Below are positions 15,565 through 25,080 of a stretch of DNA of 63,190 nt, piece by piece. Position 1 is the stretch's first letter. Each line of letters opens with the position of its first letter. The position numbers and the translations under genes are program-made. The DNA comes from Acidimicrobiia bacterium (GTDB lineage: Bacteria > Actinomycetota > Acidimicrobiia > Acidimicrobiales > Aldehydirespiratoraceae), in contig JAJEJB010000008.1 in NCBI GenBank assembly GCA_022828135.1, forward strand, positions 1 to 63,190. The letters run 5' to 3'. A model generated the notes under the pieces. The model saw nothing but the letters and a program-made list of their open reading frames with translations, had not been told where the DNA came from and made no database searches.

Positions 15565-18410
15565 CCATGAGCCGCCTGGGCGCCCAGCCCACCGAGGTGA
15601 TCGACCGGACCGCCAAGCTGCGCTTCCGCTGGAACGGCAAGCGGTTCGACGGCTTCGAGGGCGACACCATCGCCTCGGCGCTGGCCGCGGCGGGGGAGCA
15701 CGTCTTCTCGCGCTCCATGAAGTACCACCGGCCCCGGGGCATCCTCACCGCCGACTACTGGGATCCCAACCTGTTGGTGCAGGTGGGCGACGACCCCAAC
15801 GTGCGGGCCGGCCATCGCCTGCTGGAAGCGGGCATGGACGTGCGGCCCCAGAACGTGTGGCCGTCGCTGCACCGCGACATCAAGGCGGCCAACGGCCTGT
15901 TCGGCCGCTTCCTGACGGCCGGCTTCTACTACAAGACCTTCATGCGCCCTGCGTGGCTGTGGCCCACCTATGAACGGGTGCTGGCCACGTTCGCACCGGG
16001 CGGGAAGATCGACCTGGACACCCCCCACCGCTACCACGACAAGCGCTACATGCATCCCGACGTCGTGGTGGCCGGGGCCGGCCCGGCCGGGATCGAGGCG
16101 GCTCTGGCCGCGGCTGCCGCTGGTGCCCGGGTGCTGCTCGTGGAGCACGAGCACGCGGTGGGCGGCCATCTGCGCTACAGCAGCAGCGACTCGGCGCGTG
16201 CCGCGCTGGCCGAGTTGCGGGCCGCTCTCGACGCCTCCGACGTGGAGGTTCTCACCAACTCCACCGTCACGGGCCGCTACGAGGACAACTGGCTCGGGAT
16301 CGTCCAGCGCAACCACCCGATCGCGGTCGAACGGCTCATCAAGGCCCGAGCCAAGGTGCTGGTGGCCGCGCCGGGCCTCATCGAGAGGCCCTACGTGTTC
16401 TCGGGCAACGACCGTCCCGGCGTGATCACCTCGGGTGCGGCCCGACGCCTGATCAACCTGTGGGGGGTCAAGCCCGGCGAACGGGCGGTGGTGTTCACCG
16501 CCAACTCCGACGGCGATGCCGCCGCCGCAGACCTCGATCGGGTCGGGGTCGAGATCGCCGCGATCATCGACGGCCGCGACCAGAAGCGCGTCAGCTCGGC
16601 CGAGGGCTCGTCGAGAGCGCTGCAAGCCGTGGTGGCCGGCGGGAACCGCATCGAGGCCGACCTGCTCGTGGTGGCTGCGGGCTGGACCGCACCCACTTCG
16701 TTGCTCAACATGGCCGGTGACCGGCCGGTCCACGATCCGGCTGCTGCCCGCTTCTTCCCGTCGGATCCTCCCGGCAACGTCCTGGCCACCGGCGGGCTGG
16801 CCGGCGACGGCCGCATCGACGAGCTGCGGGCCCACGGCGCGGCGACCGGACGCCTGGCTGCGCAGCGAGCCGCCGCCGTGGCTCATCGACTGCAGGCGCT
16901 GACCGCCCGGGCCCGGCCGGTCGAGGGCAACGAACCCGCCTGGGCGCCCGACGAGCGCACTCCGCTGGGCCGCGACCCCCATCCCGAGCTGTACCGCTCG
17001 GACACCCATGGCATGGTCGATCTCTCCGAGGACGTCGGATCCAAGGATCTGGTGGCGGCGGCCCGGGAGGGCTACGACTCCGTGGAGCTGGCCAAGCGCT
17101 ACACCACAGCCACCATGGGCCCCTCGCAGGGCAAGCTCGAGACGGTCAACACCGTGGCCGCCATCGCCGAGGCTCGGGGCGAGACCATCGCCCAGGTGGG
17201 CACCACCGTGTGGCGCCCGCCCTACGCGCCGCTCACTCTGGGCGCGCTGGCCGGCCGGGTGTTCGAGCCGGTGAGGGTGTCGTCGATCCATCCTTGGCAC
17301 GAGGCCAACGGCGTGAGCACGATCCTCGCCGGCCAGTGGATCCGCCCCGACCACTACGGCGATCCCGCCGCAGAAGTCCGCAACGTGCGCACCAACGTCG
17401 GGCTGATCGACGTCACGCCGTTGGGCAAGCTCGACCTGCGCGGGCCCGACATCCCGAAGCTCCTCAACCTGCTCTACACCAACAAGTGGTCGAAGCTGCC
17501 GGTGGGCAAGGTGCGCTACGGGATGATGTGCGCCGAGGACGGTGTGGTGCTCGACGACGGCGTCACCGGCCGCCTGGCGGAGGACCACTACCTGATGACC
17601 ACCACCAGCTCGGGTGCGGGCAGCGTGTGGGAGTGGGTCGAGAACTGGCTGCAGACCGAGCGCCCCGACTGGAAGGTGCACGTCACCCCGGTGACCACCG
17701 CCTACGTCAGCATCAACGTGGCCGGCCCCAAGGCGCGGGAGCTGGTCGGCAGGGTGACCGAGGGCGTGGACCTGTCACCCGAGGCCTTCCCCTACATGGA
17801 GGTCCGGCTGGCCACCGTCGCGGGGGTAGCCGGCTGCTTCATGTGGCGCATCGGCTTCACCGGTGAGCTGTCCTTCGAGATCCACGCCCCCTCGGGCCAT
17901 GGCCTCCACGTCTGGGAGGCGCTCATGGACGCCGGCCAGGACCTCGGCGTCGGGCCCTTCGGGCTCGAGGGTCAGCGCATCATGCGCCTCGAGAAGGGCC
18001 ACTTCATCGTCGGCCAGGACACCGACGGCCTGACCCTGGGCCCGAGCACCGGCCTGGGTCCGCTCATCAAGCTCGACAAGGACGACTTCGCGGGCAAGCC
18101 CGAACTGGCCTGGGCCGCCGACCGCAGCCTGCCCATGATCGTGGCCATACAAACCGACGACCCCAACGTCGTGCCCGAGGAGGCCGCCCAGATCGTGCGG
18201 GGCAACACCAACGAGATACTGGGCCGCATCACCTCGGCCCGGATGTCGCCCACCCTGGGACGGTCGATCTGCCTGGGCCAGGTGGAGCCCGAGCTGGCCG
18301 CGGGCGGCACCAAGGTGACCGTGCTGCTGGCCTCCGGCGAGCGCATCAGCGCCACCGTGATGGACCACCACGCCCACTTCGATCCGGCGGGGGAGCGTCT
18401 CCGTGGCTGA
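15561..18410 (+). CDS. soxA: Sarcosine oxidase alpha subunit / N-methylglutamate dehydrogenase subunit C
   Basis: This 949-residue large subunit contains, in order, an N-terminal ferredoxin-like fold (FEGDTIASALAAAGEHVFSR), a pyridine-nucleotide-disulfide oxidoreductase domain with VVVAGAGPAGIEAALAAA near residue 170, and a C-terminal GcvT-like tetrahydrofolate domain from about residue 560. It accepts the methyl carbon onto tetrahydrofolate as the beta subunit oxidises the amine. ATG 15561 is chosen because it overlaps the delta stop (atga); longer upstream reading has no support. Whether the substrate is sarcosine or N-methylglutamate cannot be settled from sequence. Confidence 0.88.
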   Translation: MTMSRLGAQPTEVIDRTAKLRFRWNGKRFDGFEGDTIASALAAAGEHVFSRSMKYHRPRGILTADYWDPNLLVQVGDDPNVRAGHRLLEAGMDVRPQNVWPSLHRDIKAANGLFGRFLTAGFYYKTFMRPAWLWPTYERVLATFAPGGKIDLDTPHRYHDKRYMHPDVVVAGAGPAGIEAALAAAAAGARVLLVEHEHAVGGHLRYSSSDSARAALAELRAALDASDVEVLTNSTVTGRYEDNWLGIVQRNHPIAVERLIKARAKVLVAAPGLIERPYVFSGNDRPGVITSGAARRLINLWGVKPGERAVVFTANSDGDAAAADLDRVGVEIAAIIDGRDQKRVSSAEGSSRALQAVVAGGNRIEADLLVVAAGWTAPTSLLNMAGDRPVHDPAAARFFPSDPPGNVLATGGLAGDGRIDELRAHGAATGRLAAQRAAAVAHRLQALTARARPVEGNEPAWAPDERTPLGRDPHPELYRSDTHGMVDLSEDVGSKDLVAAAREGYDSVELAKRYTTATMGPSQGKLETVNTVAAIAEARGETIAQVGTTVWRPPYAPLTLGALAGRVFEPVRVSSIHPWHEANGVSTILAGQWIRPDHYGDPAAEVRNVRTNVGLIDVTPLGKLDLRGPDIPKLLNLLYTNKWSKLPVGKVRYGMMCAEDGVVLDDGVTGRLAEDHYLMTTTSSGAGSVWEWVENWLQTERPDWKVHVTPVTTAYVSINVAGPKARELVGRVTEGVDLSPEAFPYMEVRLATVAGVAGCFMWRIGFTGELSFEIHAPSGHGLHVWEALMDAGQDLGVGPFGLEGQRIMRLEKGHFIVGQDTDGLTLGPSTGLGPLIKLDKDDFAGKPELAWAADRSLPMIVAIQTDDPNVVPEEAAQIVRGNTNEILGRITSARMSPTLGRSICLGQVEPELAAGGTKVTVLLASGERISATVMDHHAHFDPAGERLRG

Positions 18411-18984
18411 GTCGCCTGCCTTCGAGAGCCCGGTCGTGCGGAGCTACGAGTTCTCTTCTGGTGGCCCCCTCATGCTGACCGACGCCAGCCCCACCACCAA
18501 GTGGCTGGTGCGGGGTGAGGTCGGAGGCGCGGCCGCCGAGCGGCTCGACGCACCGTTCGGGTCGTCCAGGGACGCAGGGGGCGGAGCGCTCGTGCTGGGC
18601 TCCAGGCCCGGAGAGTGGATCGTCCTGGGTCCCGCCGACGCGGTGGCCTCGGTGGTGGCCGGCCTCGACGGGTTGGACTCGTCCGAGTTCCTGACCGCTC
18701 TCGACTGGACTCACGGTCGGGCCCTCTTCCTGGTCACCGGGACCGACGCGCCCCGGATGCTCGAGAAGGTGTGCAGCCTCGACTGGTCCGACGCGATGAC
18801 GCCGGACGGCGCAGTGGCCTCCGCGTCGGTGGCCAAGGTCACCTGCGACATCGCCCGCCACGACGATGACGGCACACCCGCGTACATGATCTTCTGCGAC
18901 CGCTCCTTCGGCCAGTACCTGTTCGACGCTCTCATCGACGCAGGTAACGAGTTCGGCCTGTCTGTCGGCCCTGCCGGCCCCTAG
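18403..18984 (+). CDS. soxG: Sarcosine oxidase gamma subunit / N-methylglutamate dehydrogenase subunit D
   Basis: This 193-residue protein matches the gamma subunit in size and position and carries the typical LGSRPGEWIVLGP and HGRALFLVTGTDAPRMLEKVCSLDW segments of a GcvT-related fold. It completes the B-D-A-G operon. The GTG start overlaps the end of soxA by eight bases and has a ggggga ribosome site inside soxA. A dispersed repeat follows in the intergenic region. Confidence 0.87.
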   Translation: MAESPAFESPVVRSYEFSSGGPLMLTDASPTTKWLVRGEVGGAAAERLDAPFGSSRDAGGGALVLGSRPGEWIVLGPADAVASVVAGLDGLDSSEFLTALDWTHGRALFLVTGTDAPRMLEKVCSLDWSDAMTPDGAVASASVAKVTCDIARHDDDGTPAYMIFCDRSFGQYLFDALIDAGNEFGLSVGPAGP

Positions 18985-19021
18985 CCACTCGCCGCTAGAC
19001 GGTCTCCCGCCTCTGCGCATT

Positions 19022-19065
19022 CCCGCTCCTGTTCGCTGCGCTCACGGGCCGCTCGGACCACGGCC
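19022..19065 (-). repeat. Dispersed repeat, copy 1
   Basis: A roughly 42-bp sequence (core gttcgctgcgctcacgggcc) lies between soxG and the cytochrome gene. Three more copies occur in this window at 41746, 43446 and 55491, in both orientations. Similarity to copy 2 continues for some bases past cggcctc, so the full unit may be longer. The 18985-19216 gap otherwise holds no gene I can see. Confidence 0.75.
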
Positions 19066-19216
19066 TCGCTCTGCGTCTCGCGATTCTCGCATCCTGCGGC
19101 CGTTCGCTCGGCCTCTGGGGAAGCCAAGCGCGTTCAGACCGCCTATCCTCATGTCGCCGGGGCTAGCCGCTCCGGCGTCGTCCGGTCCGCCCCCCAACCG
19201 CTGATGGAGACGCGAA

Positions 19217-20038
19217 GTGGTCGAGGTACCTGAGTATCTGCTCGCACGTTCGCGTGAGCGACGAGCCGAGCTGACCGGGACCCCACCCCCAGACGCCGGC
19301 GATGCCTCGCCCGAGACCCCGTCGGCGGAAGCCCCGGCCGCAGCTGCGGCAGTGCCCGCCCCAGTCGCTCCCGCTCCCATTCCTGAGGCCGCCCCCCCGC
19401 CTCCCCCCGAGCCGGACCCGCCCTACGTGCAGGCCGCCCACGCCCGCAAGCGGATGCCGTACTGGGCTGCGTCGGTGATGGTGTTCCTGCCCATCTGGGC
19501 CATCTTCTACGTGGGAATGCTGGAACCGCCCGACTCCGAGGAGCTGGTGCTGGCCGACAACGGCGCCACCGTGTACAGCACATGTGCCTCGTGTCACGGC
19601 GCCGACGGCTCCGGCACGGCCACGGGCCGCCAGCTCAACAACGGCGAGCTGCTGCTCACCTTCGGCCCGGCGCCCGGTTTCGACGGTCTGGCCCACCACT
19701 TGTCCTGGGTGTATCTGGGCACGGCCGACACCAAGCGCCTGGGGCTCGACTTCTACGGCAACCCGGACCGGCCCGATGGCCAGCGCGAGGTGGACAGCTT
19801 CGCCAGCGGCATGAGCGGCTTCTCCAATCTGAGCCTGGAGGACCTGGTGTCGGTGGTGTACTACGAGAGGGTCGTCCACGGCGGCCTCGATGCTGAGACG
19901 GCCGCACTTGAAGAGGAGATGCTGCTTGCTCTGGTGGCCGATGCTCCAGCCTTCGAGACCGGCTCGCCTGACGAGATCAGCGCCCTGCTGACGGAATCCG
20001 CTTTGGGTCACGGCATCGATCTCGCCGCCGGCGAATAG
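19217..20038 (+). CDS. Membrane-anchored c-type cytochrome
   Basis: This 273-residue protein has a long Pro/Ala/Glu-rich cytoplasmic N-terminus (about 20-75), one transmembrane helix (about 82-102) and an external single-heme domain with CASCH at 123-127 followed by GADGSGTATGRQL. A candidate sixth ligand is a methionine in FASGMSGF. It probably carries electrons to a terminal oxidase or from a dehydrogenase; the electron donor is not encoded beside it. The GTG start has a ggagacg ribosome site. The proline-rich segment may span a thick envelope or tether partners. Confidence 0.82.
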   Translation: MVEVPEYLLARSRERRAELTGTPPPDAGDASPETPSAEAPAAAAAVPAPVAPAPIPEAAPPPPPEPDPPYVQAAHARKRMPYWAASVMVFLPIWAIFYVGMLEPPDSEELVLADNGATVYSTCASCHGADGSGTATGRQLNNGELLLTFGPAPGFDGLAHHLSWVYLGTADTKRLGLDFYGNPDRPDGQREVDSFASGMSGFSNLSLEDLVSVVYYERVVHGGLDAETAALEEEMLLALVADAPAFETGSPDEISALLTESALGHGIDLAAGE

Positions 20039-20066
20039 CCGGTCGGGCCAGCCGAGGCCCACCCGA

Positions 20067-21692
20067 GTGACCTCCATGGACATCACGGCTACGACCGAAT
20101 GGACGGCCCTGCACCGTCACGCCCGCGATCAGCAGGCGGCAGGCGTGGACCTGGCCGGACTGTTCGACGCCGACCCGGACCGGGCCGGTCACTGCACCTC
20201 GACGGTAGGCGATCTGGTTGTCGACTGGTCCCGGCACTTGGTCAACGACGGCACTGTGGAGCTGCTACTGGCTCTGGCCGATCGGGCTGGGGTGAGTGAG
20301 CGCATTGCGGCGATGCTGAGCGGTGAGCCGGTCAACGTCACCGAGGGCAGGCCCGTGCTGCACACCGCTCTGCGGGCTCCGGCTGGCGAGGCCGTTGTGG
20401 TCGGAGGGGTTGACGTGGCGCCGGCCATTGCCGCCGAACGTGACCGGACGGGCGCTTTCGTTCGGGCACTGCTCGCCGGGGAGCGGCGGGGGGCTACAGG
20501 GCTACCCATCCGCACGGTGGTGAACCTGGGGATCGGCGGTTCGCAGTTGGGTCCGGCCATGGCCCACCAGGCGCTGGCCGCGTTCCGCTCAGGTGGTGTG
20601 GAGTGCCGGTTCGTGTCGAACATCGACCCGGCTGCACTGGCTTCGGGCTTGGACGGCCTCGACCCGGCCGAGACGCTGTTCATCGTGGTGTCGAAGGGCT
20701 TCGCCACCGCCGAGACACTGGCCAATGCCCGCGCCGCTCGGGCCTGGGCCGCGTCGGTGCTCGGGTCTGAGGCCGCCAGCCGGCACTTCGTGGCGGTGAC
20801 CGCGAATCGGGACGCGGCAATTGAGTTCGGCATCGAACCTGACGATGTGTTCGCAACGTGGGACTGGGTCGGCGGCCGCTTCTCGATGGGGTCGGCCGCG
20901 GGTCTGGCCGTGATGGCAGCCATTGGCGAGGAGAACTTCGCGGCGATGCTGGCCGGGATGAGGGCTGTTGATGAGCACGTGGCCGCGGGGCCGGCGGCCA
21001 GCGTCCCCATGCTTCTGGGCCTGCTGTCGGTGTGGTACCGCAACTTCTGGGGCTTCCAGATGCGGGCGGTGGTGCCGTACTCGGAGAGGCTGAGGCTGTT
21101 CCCGGTCTGGCTGCAGCAGGTGATCATGGAGTCCAACGGCAAGCGGGTCCGTCTCGACGGCAGCCCGGTGGGCTGCGAGACCGCCGAGGTGGTCTGGGGC
21201 GGGGTGGGCACCGACAGCCAGCACTCCTTCCACCAGTTGCTGCACCAGGGCACCACGGCCGTGCCCACCGACTTCATCGTGATGGCCCGCCCGGATGCAG
21301 ACGTCGCTGGTGCTGCCGGGGCCGCCGAGCGCCACGAGGCCCTGGTGGCCAACTGCTTCGCCCAGGCTGCTGCTCTGGCTTTCGGCTCGCCAGCCGCGGA
21401 GGACGACTCCCACCGCGAACTGCCCGGCAATCGCCCGTCGACGGTGATCCTGGCAGCGGAGTTGACACCTCCGGTGCTCGGGCAGCTGGTGGCCCTATAC
21501 GAGCATCAGACGGTGGTCCAGGGAGCCGTCTGGGGCATAAACAGCTTCGACCAGTTCGGCGTCGAGCTCGGCAAGACCCTGGCCGACGCCATACTCGACG
21601 ACCTGCGTGCTGGTGCAGCCGAGGCTGGGACCTCCCACGACCCCTCCACCAGATCGCTGATAGCCCACTACCGCCGCCTGCGGGAGCTATAG
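20067..21692 (+). CDS. pgi: Glucose-6-phosphate isomerase
   Basis: This 541-residue enzyme interconverts glucose 6-phosphate and fructose 6-phosphate in the cytoplasm. Signatures are VVNLGIGGSQLGP near residue 155, FIVVSKGFATAETL, the DWVGGRFSMGSAAGL motif near 270, and the C-terminal GINSFDQFGVELGK. Length fits the usual 540-560. GTG 20067 and ATG 20076 are both possible starts, neither with a strong ribosome site. It ends 13 bp from the convergent helicase gene and seems unrelated in function to its neighbours. Confidence 0.95.
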   Translation: MTSMDITATTEWTALHRHARDQQAAGVDLAGLFDADPDRAGHCTSTVGDLVVDWSRHLVNDGTVELLLALADRAGVSERIAAMLSGEPVNVTEGRPVLHTALRAPAGEAVVVGGVDVAPAIAAERDRTGAFVRALLAGERRGATGLPIRTVVNLGIGGSQLGPAMAHQALAAFRSGGVECRFVSNIDPAALASGLDGLDPAETLFIVVSKGFATAETLANARAARAWAASVLGSEAASRHFVAVTANRDAAIEFGIEPDDVFATWDWVGGRFSMGSAAGLAVMAAIGEENFAAMLAGMRAVDEHVAAGPAASVPMLLGLLSVWYRNFWGFQMRAVVPYSERLRLFPVWLQQVIMESNGKRVRLDGSPVGCETAEVVWGGVGTDSQHSFHQLLHQGTTAVPTDFIVMARPDADVAGAAGAAERHEALVANCFAQAAALAFGSPAAEDDSHRELPGNRPSTVILAAELTPPVLGQLVALYEHQTVVQGAVWGINSFDQFGVELGKTLADAILDDLRAGAAEAGTSHDPSTRSLIAHYRRLREL

Positions 21693-21705
21693 CCACCCCA
21701 CGCAG

Positions 21706-24700
21706 CTATCGATGCAGAGATTTGAACCGGCTGTGGACTCGGGGAGGTCTCAGGTCGATCCGGAGCCGCTCCAGTTGCTCCTTGGTGAAGTTCCTGCCTA
21801 GAAGCTCGACCAGCTCCTCCTGGCGGGGCTGGCCGAAGGCAAGGCGATACGCAGCGAGGGTCTTGCGCAACCTCGGCAGGGCCGCCGCTTCCCGGCTGAA
21901 GGGAATGCACGGCACAAGCCGCTCGATCCTCGCGGCACCCCGGTGGAACACCCAGTAGGGCACCATCTCGTCGTCATCGGCCCCTCTCGCGGCTACCGCG
22001 AGGTCGAAGAGCTCGCTCCAGGGGTCGGCCCCGGCGGCCAGTCCCTCATCGAGCAGGCTCGGCCCAAAGGTCGTCGCGATGTTGCGCCTCACCGCGTGGC
22101 CCTTGTACCGGTGGACCCGCCCCTCGCGCTGCTCCAGGTCGACGGGGTTGGACGGCAGGTTCCAGTGGACGACTGCATGGCACCAGAGATGGAAGTCCAG
22201 TCCCTCTTGGCCTACAGACGTGGAAGCGAGCACGAAGGGCCAGAACGGCGAGTTGAACGCCTTGGAGACGGCCTCGATGCGTGCCTCCCCTCCCTCGTCG
22301 AGGGTCTGGTGGCCGAAGGCGACCGCGAAGCGTGAGCGCATCCGGTGTGGATGCAGCTCGACGCCGGGGCCATCGCGCTCTCGGCCGGGAATGTCCACGC
22401 GATACGACGAGGTGCGAAGGTCCAGGGCGTCAGCGAGCTTGTAAGCGATCTCGTCCGCGGCCTCGACACGCTGATCCTCGGTGTTCAGGCTCAGAAAGCC
22501 GAGCCAGTCGCGCAGCACATGGCTGTGCTCGTCGAGCACCGCCTGAAGGTTGCCGTCGATGCAGTGCCGCAGCACCTCTTGCCAGTAGCGGGCGACACCC
22601 TCGTGGCCAGCACCGTTCTCGGGCTGGCCGCCAACGACGATCGCGGTCGTCTCGGGGGCACCGAAGAAGTTCCTGAGCGCGGCGCCCACCCACGCCGCGT
22701 TCGCCAAGACGCCCTCGTGGGAGATCTCCAGACCCACTACTGAGTTGATGGATCGCAGCGCGCACTGGGCCGGTCCGCCGACGGCCAGCTGGGCCAGCAC
22801 CTGGGGGAGGTCGTCGGGAGGACGGCCGAGAGCCTCGACGCCCTGGTCGAGTACCGCTCGCGCCTCGGCCATGTGGGTGTGCAGCCCTTGTCCGTCGCTG
22901 CTGCCGCCGCCAAGGTAGTACGCGCCATGGGGGCCGAGCAGGACCTCGACGGCTGACGAGTGGCGTTCCTTGTCGAGAAACAGGGGCGCGGCCCAGTACC
23001 AGCGCTGGTCGATGGCCCCGGCATCGGGCGCATACCGGACCAAGGGCTCGACGGCGACGCCCATCCGGGCCTCGACATCGGCGATCAACTCGGAGGCTTG
23101 AGGGCGCTCGCGGCCCGCGCCAGTGTGTCCGGGTCCTGCGGCTCCGTGCGAAGGGGGAGCTGGCCGAGCACCGGAGGGTCTGGGATCACCGAGTTCGGCC
23201 AGGCTCGGGCTCGGCCAGGTCAGGATGAACGCGGTCATCGCGGCCGCTCGGCGGTCCCCGGATGCCTCTCCCGGTCTGGGTTCGGCACTGGTGCGTGCCG
23301 TAGTCCGAAGGTCCAGTCGGCCGCCGCCGCGGTGCGCGTAGTCGGCCGTGTAGTTGTGGTCGCGCCCGGCGAAGGCCTTTCGCTCGGCCTCGAAGCTCAC
23401 CAGCGATGAGACGACTTTGGGCACTACGGTCCAGCCCGAGAAGATCAGCCGTTTGGTGAATCCAGCGGCCTCCGGCGATTCGTACACCGACCCGGTGTCG
23501 TAGTACCTCATCGACGCGGGCACCCATAGCAACTCGAAGGCGCGCCTGCGCTCTAGATCGTCGAGCAGCCAGCGCAGCCTTGCGTTCTGGGGGTCGATCT
23601 GCCGGTACTCCTCGACATCGTCCCAGCTCAGCAGGCCCGGCCCGGGATCGAGCGCCTCACCGTCGAACACGCCCCGCTCTGCCGCCTCCACGACCGCATG
23701 CTTCAGCTTGTACGCCTCCATGAAGTTGACGAGGTACGGCGCCGACTTCCAGTACTCGGTCGGCTCGTGGTGCGCCACCGCCTCGGCCAGGCCACCGATG
23801 CGCACGTAGGCGCGGAGGTCGTCAGGGCTCACCGCCGTGGGGGCCTCCGTCTCCTCGAGCATGCCGTCACGGTTCGGGGTGGCTGCCAGCCGTTCGGTAC
23901 GGGCCATCACGCCGCGCAGATCAGCCTCGACGTCTCGGCAGATCGCAGTGGCCCGGTCGAGCGAGTCCCGCGACGTGAGCGCCGTGCGCAGTTCTCTGAA
24001 GCGGCCTTGGAGCCGCTCGACCCGGGCCGGGTCTCCGTACAGGAACGAGCAGGTGTCGAGGAAGTCCTTGTAGTGATCGCCCTCGAGTTCGCCCGAAGTG
24101 GTGTACATGCGGTATGGGGTCGCCGACAGCAGCAACGTCCGCGTCTGCTCGCCGGTATCGGGGTTCTGGTAGTCGAAGAGCCGCTGGGCCAGTTCAGCCG
24201 CCAGGTTCGTGGGTTCCGGCTGCAACAAGTCCTTGAACCGCTGGAACTCGTCGAGCACCACGAGATCCGGACGGAGCGCGTCGATGCCCACCAGCGCCAT
24301 GATCCGGCGGACCTCCCCGATGAACTCGCTGCGTTGCACGCGAAGTTCCCATGGGATCCTCCGCTTGTAGGCGAGCCCGTCGACCAGTTCTTCGAACACG
24401 TCACGCAGGGGAGCCTGGCCGTCCGCCGCCCGGGCTCTGTCCGCTTGTTCGAGCCGACTGCCGAAGTGTCCGAGCGATCCCTCAATCTGAGGGCGGTACC
24501 ACCTCTCCCAACTTCGTACCCACTGGTCCCGGTCGCGTCGGCTGCCGGACCGTAGGCCCTCCCAGAAGATGCGCTTGACCGGGGATCGACTCATGGCGCT
24601 CACCCCCCAATGGCCCCGCAGGAACGTGTAGGCCAGGCAGCGTTCGGGGAATGTGCCCGTGCTGCGACCAAACCGCAGCGAGGTTCCCGGTGTGATCGCC

Positions 24701-25080
24701 AGCAGGTTGATCCCGGTGCGCGTCTCGTCCCCGTCGTCGAGTTCGGCCAGCGGCAGCATGGTGAGTCGATCGACCCTCGCTACCGGCTCGATGCCCTTGG
24801 GGGCGAGCTTGCGGAGGTTCTGCCGGGCGATGGCCCCGTTGGAGCAGACGTAGACGATGTCGTGGCGCTCGTCGCCGGAGTGGTGGAGGTGTTCGATCAC
24901 CTGGGCGATCACGCCCTTGGCGACGTGGGTCTTGCCCAGTCCGACCTCGTCGGCCACCAGGAACCGGAGGGCGGGGTTGTCGTCGGCGAACATGCGCTCG
25001 AAGGCCCAGCAGGCGGTCCGCCGCTGGAAGTCCTTGAGGTCGGCGAGCACCGCCTTGGCGTCGATGGCCTGCCCGCTCAT
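21706..25080 (-). CDS. SNF2/DEAD-like helicase of a three-gene antiphage-type cassette
   Basis: This 1124-residue superfamily 2 helicase has Walker A DEVGLGKT (44-51), motif II LDEFQ (about residue 277), motif III LLLSATPYRM, and C-terminal motifs V/VI ASTSVGQEGLDFHLW and EQREGRVHR. About 450 residues of unusual sequence separate the two RecA lobes. ATG 25080 is chosen because it overlaps the upstream gene's stop (atga) and starts a family-like N-terminus. With the PLD-like and DUF6361 proteins it matches the composition I recall for the Azaca defence system, where it would be ZacC; that name needs a profile search. Confidence 0.82.
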   Translation of the reverse strand: MSGQAIDAKAVLADLKDFQRRTACWAFERMFADDNPALRFLVADEVGLGKTHVAKGVIAQVIEHLHHSGDERHDIVYVCSNGAIARQNLRKLAPKGIEPVARVDRLTMLPLAELDDGDETRTGINLLAITPGTSLRFGRSTGTFPERCLAYTFLRGHWGVSAMSRSPVKRIFWEGLRSGSRRDRDQWVRSWERWYRPQIEGSLGHFGSRLEQADRARAADGQAPLRDVFEELVDGLAYKRRIPWELRVQRSEFIGEVRRIMALVGIDALRPDLVVLDEFQRFKDLLQPEPTNLAAELAQRLFDYQNPDTGEQTRTLLLSATPYRMYTTSGELEGDHYKDFLDTCSFLYGDPARVERLQGRFRELRTALTSRDSLDRATAICRDVEADLRGVMARTERLAATPNRDGMLEETEAPTAVSPDDLRAYVRIGGLAEAVAHHEPTEYWKSAPYLVNFMEAYKLKHAVVEAAERGVFDGEALDPGPGLLSWDDVEEYRQIDPQNARLRWLLDDLERRRAFELLWVPASMRYYDTGSVYESPEAAGFTKRLIFSGWTVVPKVVSSLVSFEAERKAFAGRDHNYTADYAHRGGGRLDLRTTARTSAEPRPGEASGDRRAAAMTAFILTWPSPSLAELGDPRPSGARPAPPSHGAAGPGHTGAGRERPQASELIADVEARMGVAVEPLVRYAPDAGAIDQRWYWAAPLFLDKERHSSAVEVLLGPHGAYYLGGGSSDGQGLHTHMAEARAVLDQGVEALGRPPDDLPQVLAQLAVGGPAQCALRSINSVVGLEISHEGVLANAAWVGAALRNFFGAPETTAIVVGGQPENGAGHEGVARYWQEVLRHCIDGNLQAVLDEHSHVLRDWLGFLSLNTEDQRVEAADEIAYKLADALDLRTSSYRVDIPGRERDGPGVELHPHRMRSRFAVAFGHQTLDEGGEARIEAVSKAFNSPFWPFVLASTSVGQEGLDFHLWCHAVVHWNLPSNPVDLEQREGRVHRYKGHAVRRNIATTFGPSLLDEGLAAGADPWSELFDLAVAARGADDDEMVPYWVFHRGAARIERLVPCIPFSREAAALPRLRKTLAAYRLAFGQPRQEELVELLGRNFTKEQLERLRIDLRPPRVHSRFKSLHR

